A DNA stretch of 64,000 bases from the NCBI GenBank assembly GCA_019634575.1, contig JAHCAY010000001.1, positions 1,550,001 to 1,614,000 of the forward strand. Reading direction: 5' to 3'. Below the pieces are notes generated by a model. It saw only the letters and a list, made by a program, of their open reading frames with translations, had not been told where the DNA came from and searched no databases. This document shows positions 55,080-62,814 of the stretch, piece after piece (position 1 is the stretch's first letter; each line of letters starts with the position of its first letter). A program made the position numbers and the translations under genes. Origin of the DNA: Candidatus Didemnitutus sp. GTDB lineage: Bacteria; Verrucomicrobiota; Verrucomicrobiia; Opitutales; Opitutaceae.

Positions 55080-56093
55080 ATGTCCGACGCCCCGTTGCGC
55101 TACGCCATCGTCGGTTGCGGACTCATCGGACGCAAACGCGCCGCTGCGCTTCAGCCCGGCCAGCTCCGCTACACGTGCGACCTCGACGCCGCCCGCGCCG
55201 CGGCGCTCGCCGCCACCGCGCCCGGCTGCATCGCGATCACCGATTTCGCCGTCGCACTCGCCGACCCGCAGGTCGACGCGTGCATCGTCGCCACACTCAA
55301 CGGCTCGCTCGCCCCGCTCGCCCTTGCCGCCGTGCGCGCCGGCAAGCATGTGTTGGTCGAAAAACCCGGCGCGCTCAACGCCGCCCAGCTTCGCACCGTC
55401 GCCGCCGCGGCAGCCGAACGCGGCGTCCGCGTGCGCCTCGGCTACAACCATCGCTTCCATCCCGCGCTGCAGAAGGCCCGCGAGATTTTCGAGACCGGCG
55501 CACTCGGCCCGATGATGTTCCTGCGCGGACGCTATGGCCACGGCGGACGCAAGGGTTACGATCGTGAGTGGCGCGCCGACCCGAAACTCTCCGGCGGTGG
55601 CGAACTCATCGACCAAGGCGTGCACCTGATCGACCTCGCCGGCTGGTTCCTCGGCGACTTCGCCCAGATCGGCGGCCACGCACAGACGTGTTTCTGGGAC
55701 ATGCCGGTCGACGACAACGCCTTCCTCTCCCTCCGCACCGCCGCCGGCCAAACCGCGTGGCTGCATGTCTCGTGCACGGAGTGGAAAAACCTGTTCTCCC
55801 TCGAGATCTACGGCCGCGACGCGAAGCTCGCCATCGACGGCCTCGGCGGCAGCTACGGCCCGGAGCGCTGCACTTACTACAAGATGCTCCCGCAGATGGG
55901 TCCGCCCGAGACGCACGTCTTCGAGTTTCCGACCGGAGACCACTCCTGGGCGCTCGAACTCGCCGCCTTCGTCGATGACGTCCGCCTCGGCCGCGAGCCC
56001 AACCCCGGCCTCCGCGAAGGCATTCGCACCCTCGAGATCATCGAGGAAGTCTACCGCGCAAGCGGCTATCCCGTAAACTGCGCCGGTCTCTGA
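55080..56093 (+). CDS. Gfo/Idh/MocA-family sugar oxidoreductase
   Basis: This 337-residue NAD(P)-dependent oxidoreductase has GCGLIGRKRA, ATLNGSLAPLALAAVRAGKH, the signature VEKPGALN (EKP motif), GYNHRFHPAL and GGGELIDQGVHLIDLAGWFL. These motifs are typical of the C-terminal substrate domain. Family members oxidise or reduce nucleotide-sugar keto groups. With the preceding SDR and cysteine-lacking dehydrogenase, and the GDP-heptose enzymes downstream, it probably acts in production of a modified sugar nucleotide. It ends 16 bases before hddA. Confidence 0.88.
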   Translation: MSDAPLRYAIVGCGLIGRKRAAALQPGQLRYTCDLDAARAAALAATAPGCIAITDFAVALADPQVDACIVATLNGSLAPLALAAVRAGKHVLVEKPGALNAAQLRTVAAAAAERGVRVRLGYNHRFHPALQKAREIFETGALGPMMFLRGRYGHGGRKGYDREWRADPKLSGGGELIDQGVHLIDLAGWFLGDFAQIGGHAQTCFWDMPVDDNAFLSLRTAAGQTAWLHVSCTEWKNLFSLEIYGRDAKLAIDGLGGSYGPERCTYYKMLPQMGPPETHVFEFPTGDHSWALELAAFVDDVRLGREPNPGLREGIRTLEIIEEVYRASGYPVNCAGL

Positions 56094-56109
56094 CTGCTCC
56101 CCTTTCCGC

Positions 56110-57093
56110 ATGATCATCACGCGCTCCCCTCTTCGCATTTCCCTCGGCGGCGGCGGCACGGACCTGCCGTCGTATTATCGCGAACACGGCGGCTTTCTCG
56201 TCGCCGGCGCCCTCGATAAATACGTCTACCTCACGCTCCATCGCACGTTCGTGCCGGACCTGATCGTGAAATACTCCAAACTCGAGCGCGTCGCCGACGC
56301 CTCGCAACTCGAGCACCCGATCGTGCGCGAAGCCTTCGCGCTCCTCGGCCTGAGTGGTCGCAGCCTCGAACTCACCTCGATGGCCGACATCCCCGGCGGC
56401 ACCGGCCTCGGCTCGTCCGGCAGCTTCACCACCGCGCTCCTGAAGGTGCTCCACGCCGAAAAGAAAAACCTCATCTCACCTGCCGAGCTGGCCGAGCAAG
56501 CCTGCCACATCGAACTCGAACGTCTCGGCGAACCCATCGGCAAACAGGATCAATACATCGCCGCCATCGGCGGCATCACCGCCTTCACTTTCCACAAGGA
56601 CGGCCGCGTCGAGTTCCGCCCGGCAAAAATCTCCGAGGAGTGCCTCTTCAATCTCGAGGACAACCTCCTGCTCTTTTTCACCGGCTACTCGCGCTCCGCC
56701 GGCACCATCCTCAAGGACCAGAACGAAAAATCGAAACAGCACGACACCGCGATGCTCGACAATCTCCACTTCACCAAGGAGCTCGGCTACCGCTCCCTCG
56801 AGGCGCTCGAATCCGGCAACCTCGAGGAATTCGCCCGCCTCATGGACGTGCACTGGCAGCGCAAGAAATCCCGCAGCACCGGCATGAGCAACGATCGCAT
56901 CAACGAGTGGTATGACCACGCGATGGCCCACGGCGCGCTCGGCGGCAAACTCATCGGCGCCGGCGGCGGCGGCTTCCTCATGTTCTACGCGGAAAACAAA
57001 TCCCGCCTCCGCCACGCCATGCGCGAAAAGGGCCTCCCCGAAGTCCGCTTCCGCTTCGACTTCGAGGGCACCAAAGTCGTGGCGCAAAACTAA
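56110..57093 (+). CDS. hddA: D-glycero-alpha-D-manno-heptose 7-phosphate kinase
   Basis: This 327-residue GHMP-superfamily kinase makes the 1-alpha,7-bisphosphate in GDP-heptose synthesis. It begins with TRSPLRISLGGGGTDLPSYY, and its ATP-binding motif reads IPGGTGLGSSGSF. KQDQYIAAIGGI follows, and the C-terminal GHMP loop reads GKLIGAGGGGFLMFY. Length and motifs match HddA. Together with hddC, gmhA and gmhB below it completes the alpha branch, which yields GDP-heptose rather than the ADP-heptose of LPS core. It is followed by 152 bases without a gene. Confidence 0.9.
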   Translation: MIITRSPLRISLGGGGTDLPSYYREHGGFLVAGALDKYVYLTLHRTFVPDLIVKYSKLERVADASQLEHPIVREAFALLGLSGRSLELTSMADIPGGTGLGSSGSFTTALLKVLHAEKKNLISPAELAEQACHIELERLGEPIGKQDQYIAAIGGITAFTFHKDGRVEFRPAKISEECLFNLEDNLLLFFTGYSRSAGTILKDQNEKSKQHDTAMLDNLHFTKELGYRSLEALESGNLEEFARLMDVHWQRKKSRSTGMSNDRINEWYDHAMAHGALGGKLIGAGGGGFLMFYAENKSRLRHAMREKGLPEVRFRFDFEGTKVVAQN

Positions 57094-57245
57094 GCTGCCC
57101 CCGGCAACTGAGGGGTGGCCTCCGCTGACGATCTTCGACCCGACCGTCACCGCTGAACGGGCGCATCGTCCTGAAACACGCGTCACCTTTGCGTTGCCGA
57201 CCTCGCTCGATCGATTCCGCTCCGGCCCGCGCAACTTCTATCCCA

Positions 57246-58682
57246 ATGCCCACTGAACCGCCCACACGAATCCTGCGATTTTCCGATCCGATGCGCCGCT
57301 GGGAGACAGTGATGCGAACGATCATTCAGATCGGCTTCGTCATCATGGGCCTCAAGGGCATTCACGACAACACCTTCATGGGGCAAGACTGGGGAATCCA
57401 TCAGAGCTGCGTTCAGCAGACGCTGGAAGATCCGAAGCTGCTTTTCCATTACGACGTAACGAGCCGACCGCTGATTTATTGGCTGGCCGCTTGCGGGCAG
57501 GCCGTGACCGACGGTGCCTACGGTTTTCAACTCGCGACTCTCGTCATCGTATTGTTCAACGCGCTGTCGCTCGGATTTCTGCATGATGCTCTGCGCTGGA
57601 GCGTCGAACGACCGATTCTACGAATCTCCGCCTTAGGGCTGTTTGCGTTCCTGCCCGTCACGTCGATCGCTACCACGGTATTTGCTGCCGACAACCTGAC
57701 CGTGGCATTCTTCGCACTGACCGGATGGAGTCTGATTCGCTGCCTGCACGCGGTTCGCCGCGGTCGTCAGGCGGGGTTCGCCTTGCTGGGTGGACTGGCA
57801 TTGATGCTCGCGCAGTTTCAGAAATTTACGTTCCTGCTCCTGCCGGTCGCCGTCGCGGTGGTTATCCTCGTCGATTGGTGGACCGCAAAAGAGTCCGATT
57901 GGCGCCGAAACGGCTGGATCTTCGGTTGCATGATTCTCGCTCCCTTGCTGGTGGGCGTAGGTTTGGACCGCGCCGCACGCGCACAATTATCCCATCTACC
58001 CTCCAAGCACAGCTACGATTGGGATGGGACCGGCGAGATGACCTGGCGCACCATCCTCTGGCCCCGCGCCGAAGACGGTTTTCTGCTGAGTGCTCCGACC
58101 TATTGGGAGCCATCGGATCGCCAGGAGGCTAACGGCGATTCACCGGAAAACGAAGCCGTTCGCCGCCAGAACGGCGCGGCCCAGCGACTGCTCCAGCACA
58201 ACCGCTACAGTTACCCGGCGCTGCTGCACTTGGGAATATTCTCTGACGTGCTGAACTTCTCCCATCCTTCCGACGACAAGTTTCGTCCGGAACCTCAGCG
58301 CACCTTTGCGCGGGGTTCGGTGCGGCTGGGTTTGGTGTTTTCCGTCGCCACAGTGCTCGCATGCGTGATTCTCGCTGGACGTTTGGTTTACAGTGCGGCG
58401 CGACGCTGCGCTTCCGTGCCACGCGGAACGTTGGTTTGGGCCATCGGTGGCGCGGCATGGTATTTCCCGCTCGTGATCCAACTTCCTTATATCCACCACG
58501 CCTACGAGTGGGGCTATTGGCTTCCGCGGCTGGTGCTACCCGCCATCTGGAGCGCTGTCGCCATCACGTTTACGGAAGCGGATCGCTGGGTCGGCGACCG
58601 CCTCTGGCCCCAGCTGCTCATCGCCGGAATTTCGCTGACCCAGATCTCGCTCGGACTAGGATCGATACTCTACTGGTCCTAG
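57246..58682 (+). CDS. Polytopic membrane protein, probable GT-C-type glycosyltransferase
   Basis: This 478-residue protein starts at ATG 57246 (the frame extends to 57189). A first helix (IIQIGFVIMGLKGI) is followed by HDNTFMGQDWGIHQSCVQQ, an acidic loop in the expected GT-C catalytic position. About nine hydrophobic segments follow. Its codon usage is looser than that of the adjoining heptose genes (more A/T-ending codons), and it interrupts the hddA-hddC pair. It may have been inserted between them. Confidence 0.65.
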   Translation: MPTEPPTRILRFSDPMRRWETVMRTIIQIGFVIMGLKGIHDNTFMGQDWGIHQSCVQQTLEDPKLLFHYDVTSRPLIYWLAACGQAVTDGAYGFQLATLVIVLFNALSLGFLHDALRWSVERPILRISALGLFAFLPVTSIATTVFAADNLTVAFFALTGWSLIRCLHAVRRGRQAGFALLGGLALMLAQFQKFTFLLLPVAVAVVILVDWWTAKESDWRRNGWIFGCMILAPLLVGVGLDRAARAQLSHLPSKHSYDWDGTGEMTWRTILWPRAEDGFLLSAPTYWEPSDRQEANGDSPENEAVRRQNGAAQRLLQHNRYSYPALLHLGIFSDVLNFSHPSDDKFRPEPQRTFARGSVRLGLVFSVATVLACVILAGRLVYSAARRCASVPRGTLVWAIGGAAWYFPLVIQLPYIHHAYEWGYWLPRLVLPAIWSAVAITFTEADRWVGDRLWPQLLIAGISLTQISLGLGSILYWS

Positions 58683-58818
58683 CCCTCCACCCTCATCGCC
58701 ACCCCGACTCCTCGCAATATCGACCCGACTCCCTCCCCGCTCGGACCACCAACACTGCTCGCCCTTAACCCAGTCTTCGTCCGTTCGATTTCTCCCGCGC
58801 GTTCCGTGCGCTCCTCGC

Positions 58819-59565
58819 ATGCTCCCAACCGATCTCCCCGTCGCCCTCCTCGCCGGTGGCCGCGCCACCCGGCTCGGCGCGATTACCAAGACCATTCCCA
58901 AACTCCTCGTCGAGGTCGTGGGCGAACCGTTTTTCAATCACCAGCTGCGTCTGCTCCGCGCCGCGGGCCTGACGCGAATCGTCCTCTGCATCGGCCACCT
59001 CGGCGACCAGATCGTCGAGCGCTACGGCGACGGCGCCGCGTGGGGCATGAAGATCGATTACTCCTTCGACGGCGAAAAACTCCTCGGCACCGGCGGTGCG
59101 CTCATCCGCGCGCTCCCGAAACTCGGCGACGCGTTTTATGTGCTCTACGGCGATTCCTACCTCCCCATCGACTACGCTGCCGTCGGCCGCGCGTTCCTCG
59201 CCTCCGGTCAACCGGCGCTCATGACCGTTTTCGAAAACCACGGCGCCTACGACACCAGTAACGTCTGGTTCGCCGATGGCCGCATCCAGCTCTATTCGAA
59301 AACGGAAAAGCTCCCGCAGATGCACCACATCGACTACGGCCTGAGCCTGTTCCGCGCCGCCGCCTTCGCCGATGCGCCGCGCGATGCCGTGGTCGACCTC
59401 GCCGCCGTGCAATCCGCCCTCAGCCGCCGCGGCCAGCTCGCGGGCTTCGAACTCACTCAGCGTTTCTACGAGATCGGCTCGCCCTCCGGCCTCGCCGAAC
59501 TCGACCAACTCCTCCGCGCGTCACCCGCCAACTCCGACCACTCCGCGCCGCCTCCCGGCAGCTGA
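58819..59565 (+). CDS. hddC: D-glycero-alpha-D-manno-heptose 1-phosphate guanylyltransferase
   Basis: This 248-residue nucleotidyltransferase has LLAGGRATRLGAITKTIPK (the GGxxTRLxxxTxxxPK signature), FFNHQLRLLRAAG, DGEKLLGTGGAL and YGDSYLPIDY. It matches the RmlA-type fold of HddC and would join heptose-1-phosphate to GMP from GTP. Family members also act on mannose-1-phosphate or glucose-1-phosphate; the heptose assignment depends on the four neighbouring heptose genes. It is followed after 11 bases by a methyltransferase gene. Confidence 0.86.
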   Translation: MLPTDLPVALLAGGRATRLGAITKTIPKLLVEVVGEPFFNHQLRLLRAAGLTRIVLCIGHLGDQIVERYGDGAAWGMKIDYSFDGEKLLGTGGALIRALPKLGDAFYVLYGDSYLPIDYAAVGRAFLASGQPALMTVFENHGAYDTSNVWFADGRIQLYSKTEKLPQMHHIDYGLSLFRAAAFADAPRDAVVDLAAVQSALSRRGQLAGFELTQRFYEIGSPSGLAELDQLLRASPANSDHSAPPPGS

Positions 59566-59576
59566 TCTTCTCCGCC

Positions 59577-60491
59577 GTGCCCGCTCCCGAGCCCTCCGCC
59601 ATCTCTTCCTCGACGCTCCCGCCTCACGCCGAGTTCGACGAGCAGGCCTATCTGCAACTCCATCCCGACATCGCCCGAGGCGTCGCCGCCGGACGCATCG
59701 AGTCCGGCTGGTCGCACTTCGCTCGCGCCGGCTTCGCCGAAGGCCGCGCTTGGCTCCGCCAACCCGATCCGTTCGCCGGCGTGAACCGCGAAATCTCCTC
59801 CGGCGACACGATGTTCCGCGGCAACGCCGCGCACTATTTCGCCGCCGGTGCATCCGCGCGCCAGTGCGTCTTCTCCGCCCTCGCCACCGGCCGCCGCGCT
59901 CCCGCTGCCGTGCGTCGCATTCTTGATCTGCCCAGCGGCCACGGCCGCGTGCTGCGTTTCCTGCGCCGGGATTTTCCCGCAGCCGAGATCGTCGCCTGCG
60001 ACCTCGACCGCGCCGGCGTCGACTACTGCGCGCGCACCTTCGGCGCCGTGCCGGTCTATTCCGACGTCAACCTCGCCGCCCTGACCGCGCTCGGCCAGTT
60101 CGATCTCATCTGGTGCGGTTCGCTGCTCACCCATCTCGATGCGACGCGCAGTGCGGAGTTTCTGCGCTTCTTCCAACAGCACCTCGCGCCGCGCGGCATC
60201 CTCGTCTTCACCCTCCACGGCCGACCCTGCCAGCGCGAACTCGCCGCCGGCAAAAACCGCCACGGCCTCGACGACGCGCAGATCGCCACCCTGCTCCGCG
60301 ACTACGACGCCAGCGGCTGCGCCTACGTCGACTATCGCGACGCGTCTGGTTACGGTTTCAGCCTGATGCATCCCCATTTCGTCACGCGCACGCTGCTCGA
60401 TCCCGGCTGGCAACTCCTCAGCTACCACGAAGCCGGCTGGGACGAACGCCAAGACGCCATCGCCCTCCAACTCAACACCCCGCTCACGTAG
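59577..60491 (+). CDS. SAM-dependent methyltransferase with N-terminal NPDV-type motif
   Basis: This 304-residue protein begins at GTG 59577. Residues about 20-57 contain the FDEQAYLQLHPDI...HFARAGFAEGRAW motif. It resembles the PDV/HY/EGR motif at the end of the three large GT-C-like proteins. A class I methyltransferase domain follows with ILDLPSGHGRVLRFLRRDF, IVACDLDRAGVDYCART, FDLIWCGSLLTHL and FLRFFQQHLAPRGILVFTLH. It is inserted between the heptose nucleotidyltransferase and gmhA. The motif may mark proteins that assemble into the same glycan-synthesis complex (inference). Confidence 0.8.
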   Translation: MPAPEPSAISSSTLPPHAEFDEQAYLQLHPDIARGVAAGRIESGWSHFARAGFAEGRAWLRQPDPFAGVNREISSGDTMFRGNAAHYFAAGASARQCVFSALATGRRAPAAVRRILDLPSGHGRVLRFLRRDFPAAEIVACDLDRAGVDYCARTFGAVPVYSDVNLAALTALGQFDLIWCGSLLTHLDATRSAEFLRFFQQHLAPRGILVFTLHGRPCQRELAAGKNRHGLDDAQIATLLRDYDASGCAYVDYRDASGYGFSLMHPHFVTRTLLDPGWQLLSYHEAGWDERQDAIALQLNTPLT

Positions 60492-60550
60492 TCCTCGCAC
60501 CTCTCAGTCCCGCACTCCCTCTCTCCCTCATTCTCCCACTTCCTTTCCCC

Positions 60551-61159
60551 ATGTCCTACGCCGCCCAACACCTCCGCGAAACCGCCGAGATCGTCTCGCG
60601 CCTCAATCCCGACGACTGTGAAAAGTGCGTCGCCGAACTCCGCGCCGCCCGCGACCGCGGCGGCCGCCTCTTCATCCTCGGCGTCGGCGGCAGCGCGGCG
60701 AACGCCTCGCACGCCGTGAACGATTTTCGCAAGATCGCCGGCCTCGAAACCTACGCCCCGACCGACAACGTCTCCGAACTCACCGCGCGCACCAACGACG
60801 AGGGCTGGGCCACCGTCTTCGTCGAATGGCTCCGCACCTCGCGCCTCAACGCAAAGGACTGTGTCATGGTGTTCTCCGTCGGCGGCGGCAACCTCGAGCA
60901 AAACGTCTCGCCCAATCTCGTCATCGCGCTGCAACTCGCGCAACAAGTCGGCGCGCGCATCATCGGCATCGTCGGCAAGGACGGTGGCTACACCGCCAAA
61001 GTCGCTCACGCCTGCGTCGTCGTCCCGGTCGTGAATCCCGCGAACATCACGCCGCACTCCGAAGCCTTCCAAGCCGTCGTCTGGCACCTCTTCGTCTCGC
61101 ACCCCAACCTCAAGATCGCGCAGACGAAATGGGAATCCGTCGCTGCGACCAAACCCTGA
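60551..61159 (+). CDS. gmhA: Sedoheptulose 7-phosphate isomerase
   Basis: This 202-residue SIS-domain protein converts sedoheptulose 7-phosphate to D-glycero-D-manno-heptose 7-phosphate, the first committed step. It shows LFILGVGGSAANASHAVNDF, TDNVSELTARTNDEG, DCVMVFSVGGGNLEQNVSPN and HACVVVPVVNPANITPHSEA, as in GmhA. The usual length is about 190-200 residues. The frame extends to 60113, but ATG 60551 after a 59-base gap is the natural start. The presence of gmhA within this cluster supports heptose-specific roles for HddA, HddC and GmhB. Confidence 0.9.
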   Translation: MSYAAQHLRETAEIVSRLNPDDCEKCVAELRAARDRGGRLFILGVGGSAANASHAVNDFRKIAGLETYAPTDNVSELTARTNDEGWATVFVEWLRTSRLNAKDCVMVFSVGGGNLEQNVSPNLVIALQLAQQVGARIIGIVGKDGGYTAKVAHACVVVPVVNPANITPHSEAFQAVVWHLFVSHPNLKIAQTKWESVAATKP

Positions 61160-61175
61160 TTCCTCCGCCGTCCGC

Positions 61176-61742
61176 ATGGCCGCCGCTCCCGCGCTTTGCC
61201 CCGCCGTTTTCCTCGATCGCGACGGCACGCTGAACGCCCCCGTCGTGCGCGACGGCGCGCCCTACCCGCCGGCCACGCTCGACGATTTCGTTCTCCTGCC
61301 CGGCGTCCCCGAAGCGTGTCGCGCACTCCACGCCGCCGGCTTTGTGCTCGTCGTCGCCACCAACCAGCCCGACGTCGGCCGCGGCACCACGCCCGCGGCG
61401 CTCGTCGAGGCCATGCACGCCCGATTGCACGCCCTGATCCCCGAGATCGCACGCATCGAGGTCTGCATCGCACCCGGTCAAGGCATCGCGCACCCGGAAA
61501 ATCGCCGCCGCAAACCTGAACCCGGCATGCTGCTCGACGCCGCCGCCGCGCTCGGACTCGACCTCTCGCGCTCGTGGATGATCGGCGACCGCTGGCGCGA
61601 CATCGACTGCGGCGCCCGCGCCGGCGTGCACACCGTTTTCCTGGACCTCGGCTACCGGGAAGAACTTCGCGCCGCACCCGACTTTACCGCTCCTAATCTC
61701 TCCGCCGCCGCGCGAATCATCCTCGCCAACCCGCGCCCCTGA
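61176..61742 (+). CDS. gmhB: D-glycero-D-manno-heptose 1,7-bisphosphate 7-phosphatase
   Basis: This 188-residue HAD phosphatase has the catalytic DRDGTLN near residue 13 (FLDRDGTLN), VVATNQPDVGRG, a zinc-like Cys region (RIEVCIAPGQGIAHPENRRRKPEPGM) and MIGDRWRDIDCGARAG. This is the GmhB/HisB-N arrangement. It removes the 7-phosphate to give heptose 1-alpha-phosphate for HddC. The gene follows gmhA by 16 bases and precedes the transaldolase by 19 bases. Confidence 0.9.
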   Translation: MAAAPALCPAVFLDRDGTLNAPVVRDGAPYPPATLDDFVLLPGVPEACRALHAAGFVLVVATNQPDVGRGTTPAALVEAMHARLHALIPEIARIEVCIAPGQGIAHPENRRRKPEPGMLLDAAAALGLDLSRSWMIGDRWRDIDCGARAGVHTVFLDLGYREELRAAPDFTAPNLSAAARIILANPRP

Positions 61743-61761
61743 GTGTTGCTTCCCGCTTCTC

Positions 61762-62481
61762 ATGCCCGGGCTCTCCGACCTCCCAATCAAGATCTTCGCC
61801 GACGGCGCCGATAAGGCCGGCATCGTCGACCTCTACGGCAAACCCTACATCAAGGGTCTCACTACGAACCCCACCTTGATGAAGAAGGCCGGCATCACCG
61901 ACTACGAAGCCTTCTCCCGCGACATCCTCACCGTCGTCACCGCCAAGCCGATCTCTCTCGAGGTGTTCGCTGACGATTTCCCCGAGATGCGCCGCCAAGC
62001 CCTCAAGCTCGCCGCACTCGCGCCCAACGTCTACGTCAAGATCCCGATCACCAACACGCGCTCCGAGTCCGCCGCCCCGCTCATCCGCGAACTCTCCGCT
62101 GCCGGCGTGCAACTCAACGTCACCGCGATCCTCACGCTCGACCAGGTCCGCACCGTCGCCGCCGCGCTCAATCCCGCCGTGCCCTCGGTCGTCTCCATTT
62201 TTGCCGGCCGCATCGCCGATACCGGCGTCGACCCGATGCCCCTGATGCGCGAAGCCCGCACGCTGCTCGCCGACCAGCCGAAGGCGGAGCTCCTCTGGGC
62301 CAGTGTCCGCGAAGTGCTCAACATCGTCCAAGCCGGACAATGCGGTTGCGACATCGTCACGGTCACGCACGACGTCCTCGCCAAAGCCGCCAAGATGCTC
62401 GGCATGGACCTCGCTGCCCTCTCGCTCGACACCGTGAAAATGTTCGCCCACGACGCCGCCAGCGCCGGTTACCGTCTCTAA
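61762..62481 (+). CDS. Transaldolase-family protein
   Basis: This 239-residue TIM-barrel aldolase resembles the small transaldolase/fructose-6-phosphate aldolase class. It shows IKIFADGADKAGIVDLYGKP, GLTTNPTLMKKAG, LKLAALAPNVYVKIPITNT (with the Schiff-base Lys), NVTAILTLDQV and SIFAGRIADTGVDP. A transaldolase can generate or drain sedoheptulose 7-phosphate, the substrate of GmhA, so its place as the last gene of the heptose set is meaningful. Whether it is a genuine transaldolase or an F6P aldolase cannot be read from sequence. Confidence 0.86.
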   Translation: MPGLSDLPIKIFADGADKAGIVDLYGKPYIKGLTTNPTLMKKAGITDYEAFSRDILTVVTAKPISLEVFADDFPEMRRQALKLAALAPNVYVKIPITNTRSESAAPLIRELSAAGVQLNVTAILTLDQVRTVAAALNPAVPSVVSIFAGRIADTGVDPMPLMREARTLLADQPKAELLWASVREVLNIVQAGQCGCDIVTVTHDVLAKAAKMLGMDLAALSLDTVKMFAHDAASAGYRL

Positions 62482-62814
62482 GAATCAAGGGCCCGTATGG
62501 GCTTGCCCCGATCTTTCGGGCACCGAGTCGGAGATGACGCGTTCAGTTGGGATTCGAAGTCGATTGGACTAGAGATAGCCGAGCGCGGAGTGCCGCCAGC
62601 ACGAACCCGGGAGCCAGCAACCCAGCGCCGGATCTGTTGGGACAATTTTTTCGCACGCCGCGCCGAAGTTGGCACTTGCTGGCACCTTGCTGCACCCAAT
62701 GATGAACCGCGCTCTGCGGTTGGGCCTTGTGTCGGAAGGCGTAGTCTTCCCGCAAATCCGGGGAGCACTTACGTTTCGTCGATTCACCCATCGGGTGCGT
62801 CGGCTAATTTGCCC
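62482..62814. other. Intergenic region before the Ig-like-domain gene
   Basis: These 333 bases hold no supported gene. A stem with one bulge at 62505-62521 (GCCCCGA-TCTT-TCGGGC) could end transcription of the preceding run, but no T-tract follows. Repeats of the form TGGCAC and TTGC at about 62665-62690 look like fragments of a sigma-54 promoter, but the GG-to-GC spacing is wrong. This region probably carries the promoter for the gene at 62815. Confidence 0.4.
62505..62521 (+). terminator. Weak hairpin after the heptose operon
   Basis: The arms GCCC(C)GA and TCGGGC pair with a four-base loop and one bulged C. The hairpin lies 24 bases after the transaldolase stop. It has no following U-tract, so any intrinsic termination would be inefficient. 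The call is low-confidence. Confidence 0.25.

Noticed and set aside
62660..62695. TGGCAC...TTGC repeats resembling a sigma-54 promoter
   Set aside because: The GG and GC pairs are nine rather than ten bases apart in both registers, so the essential spacing is not met.
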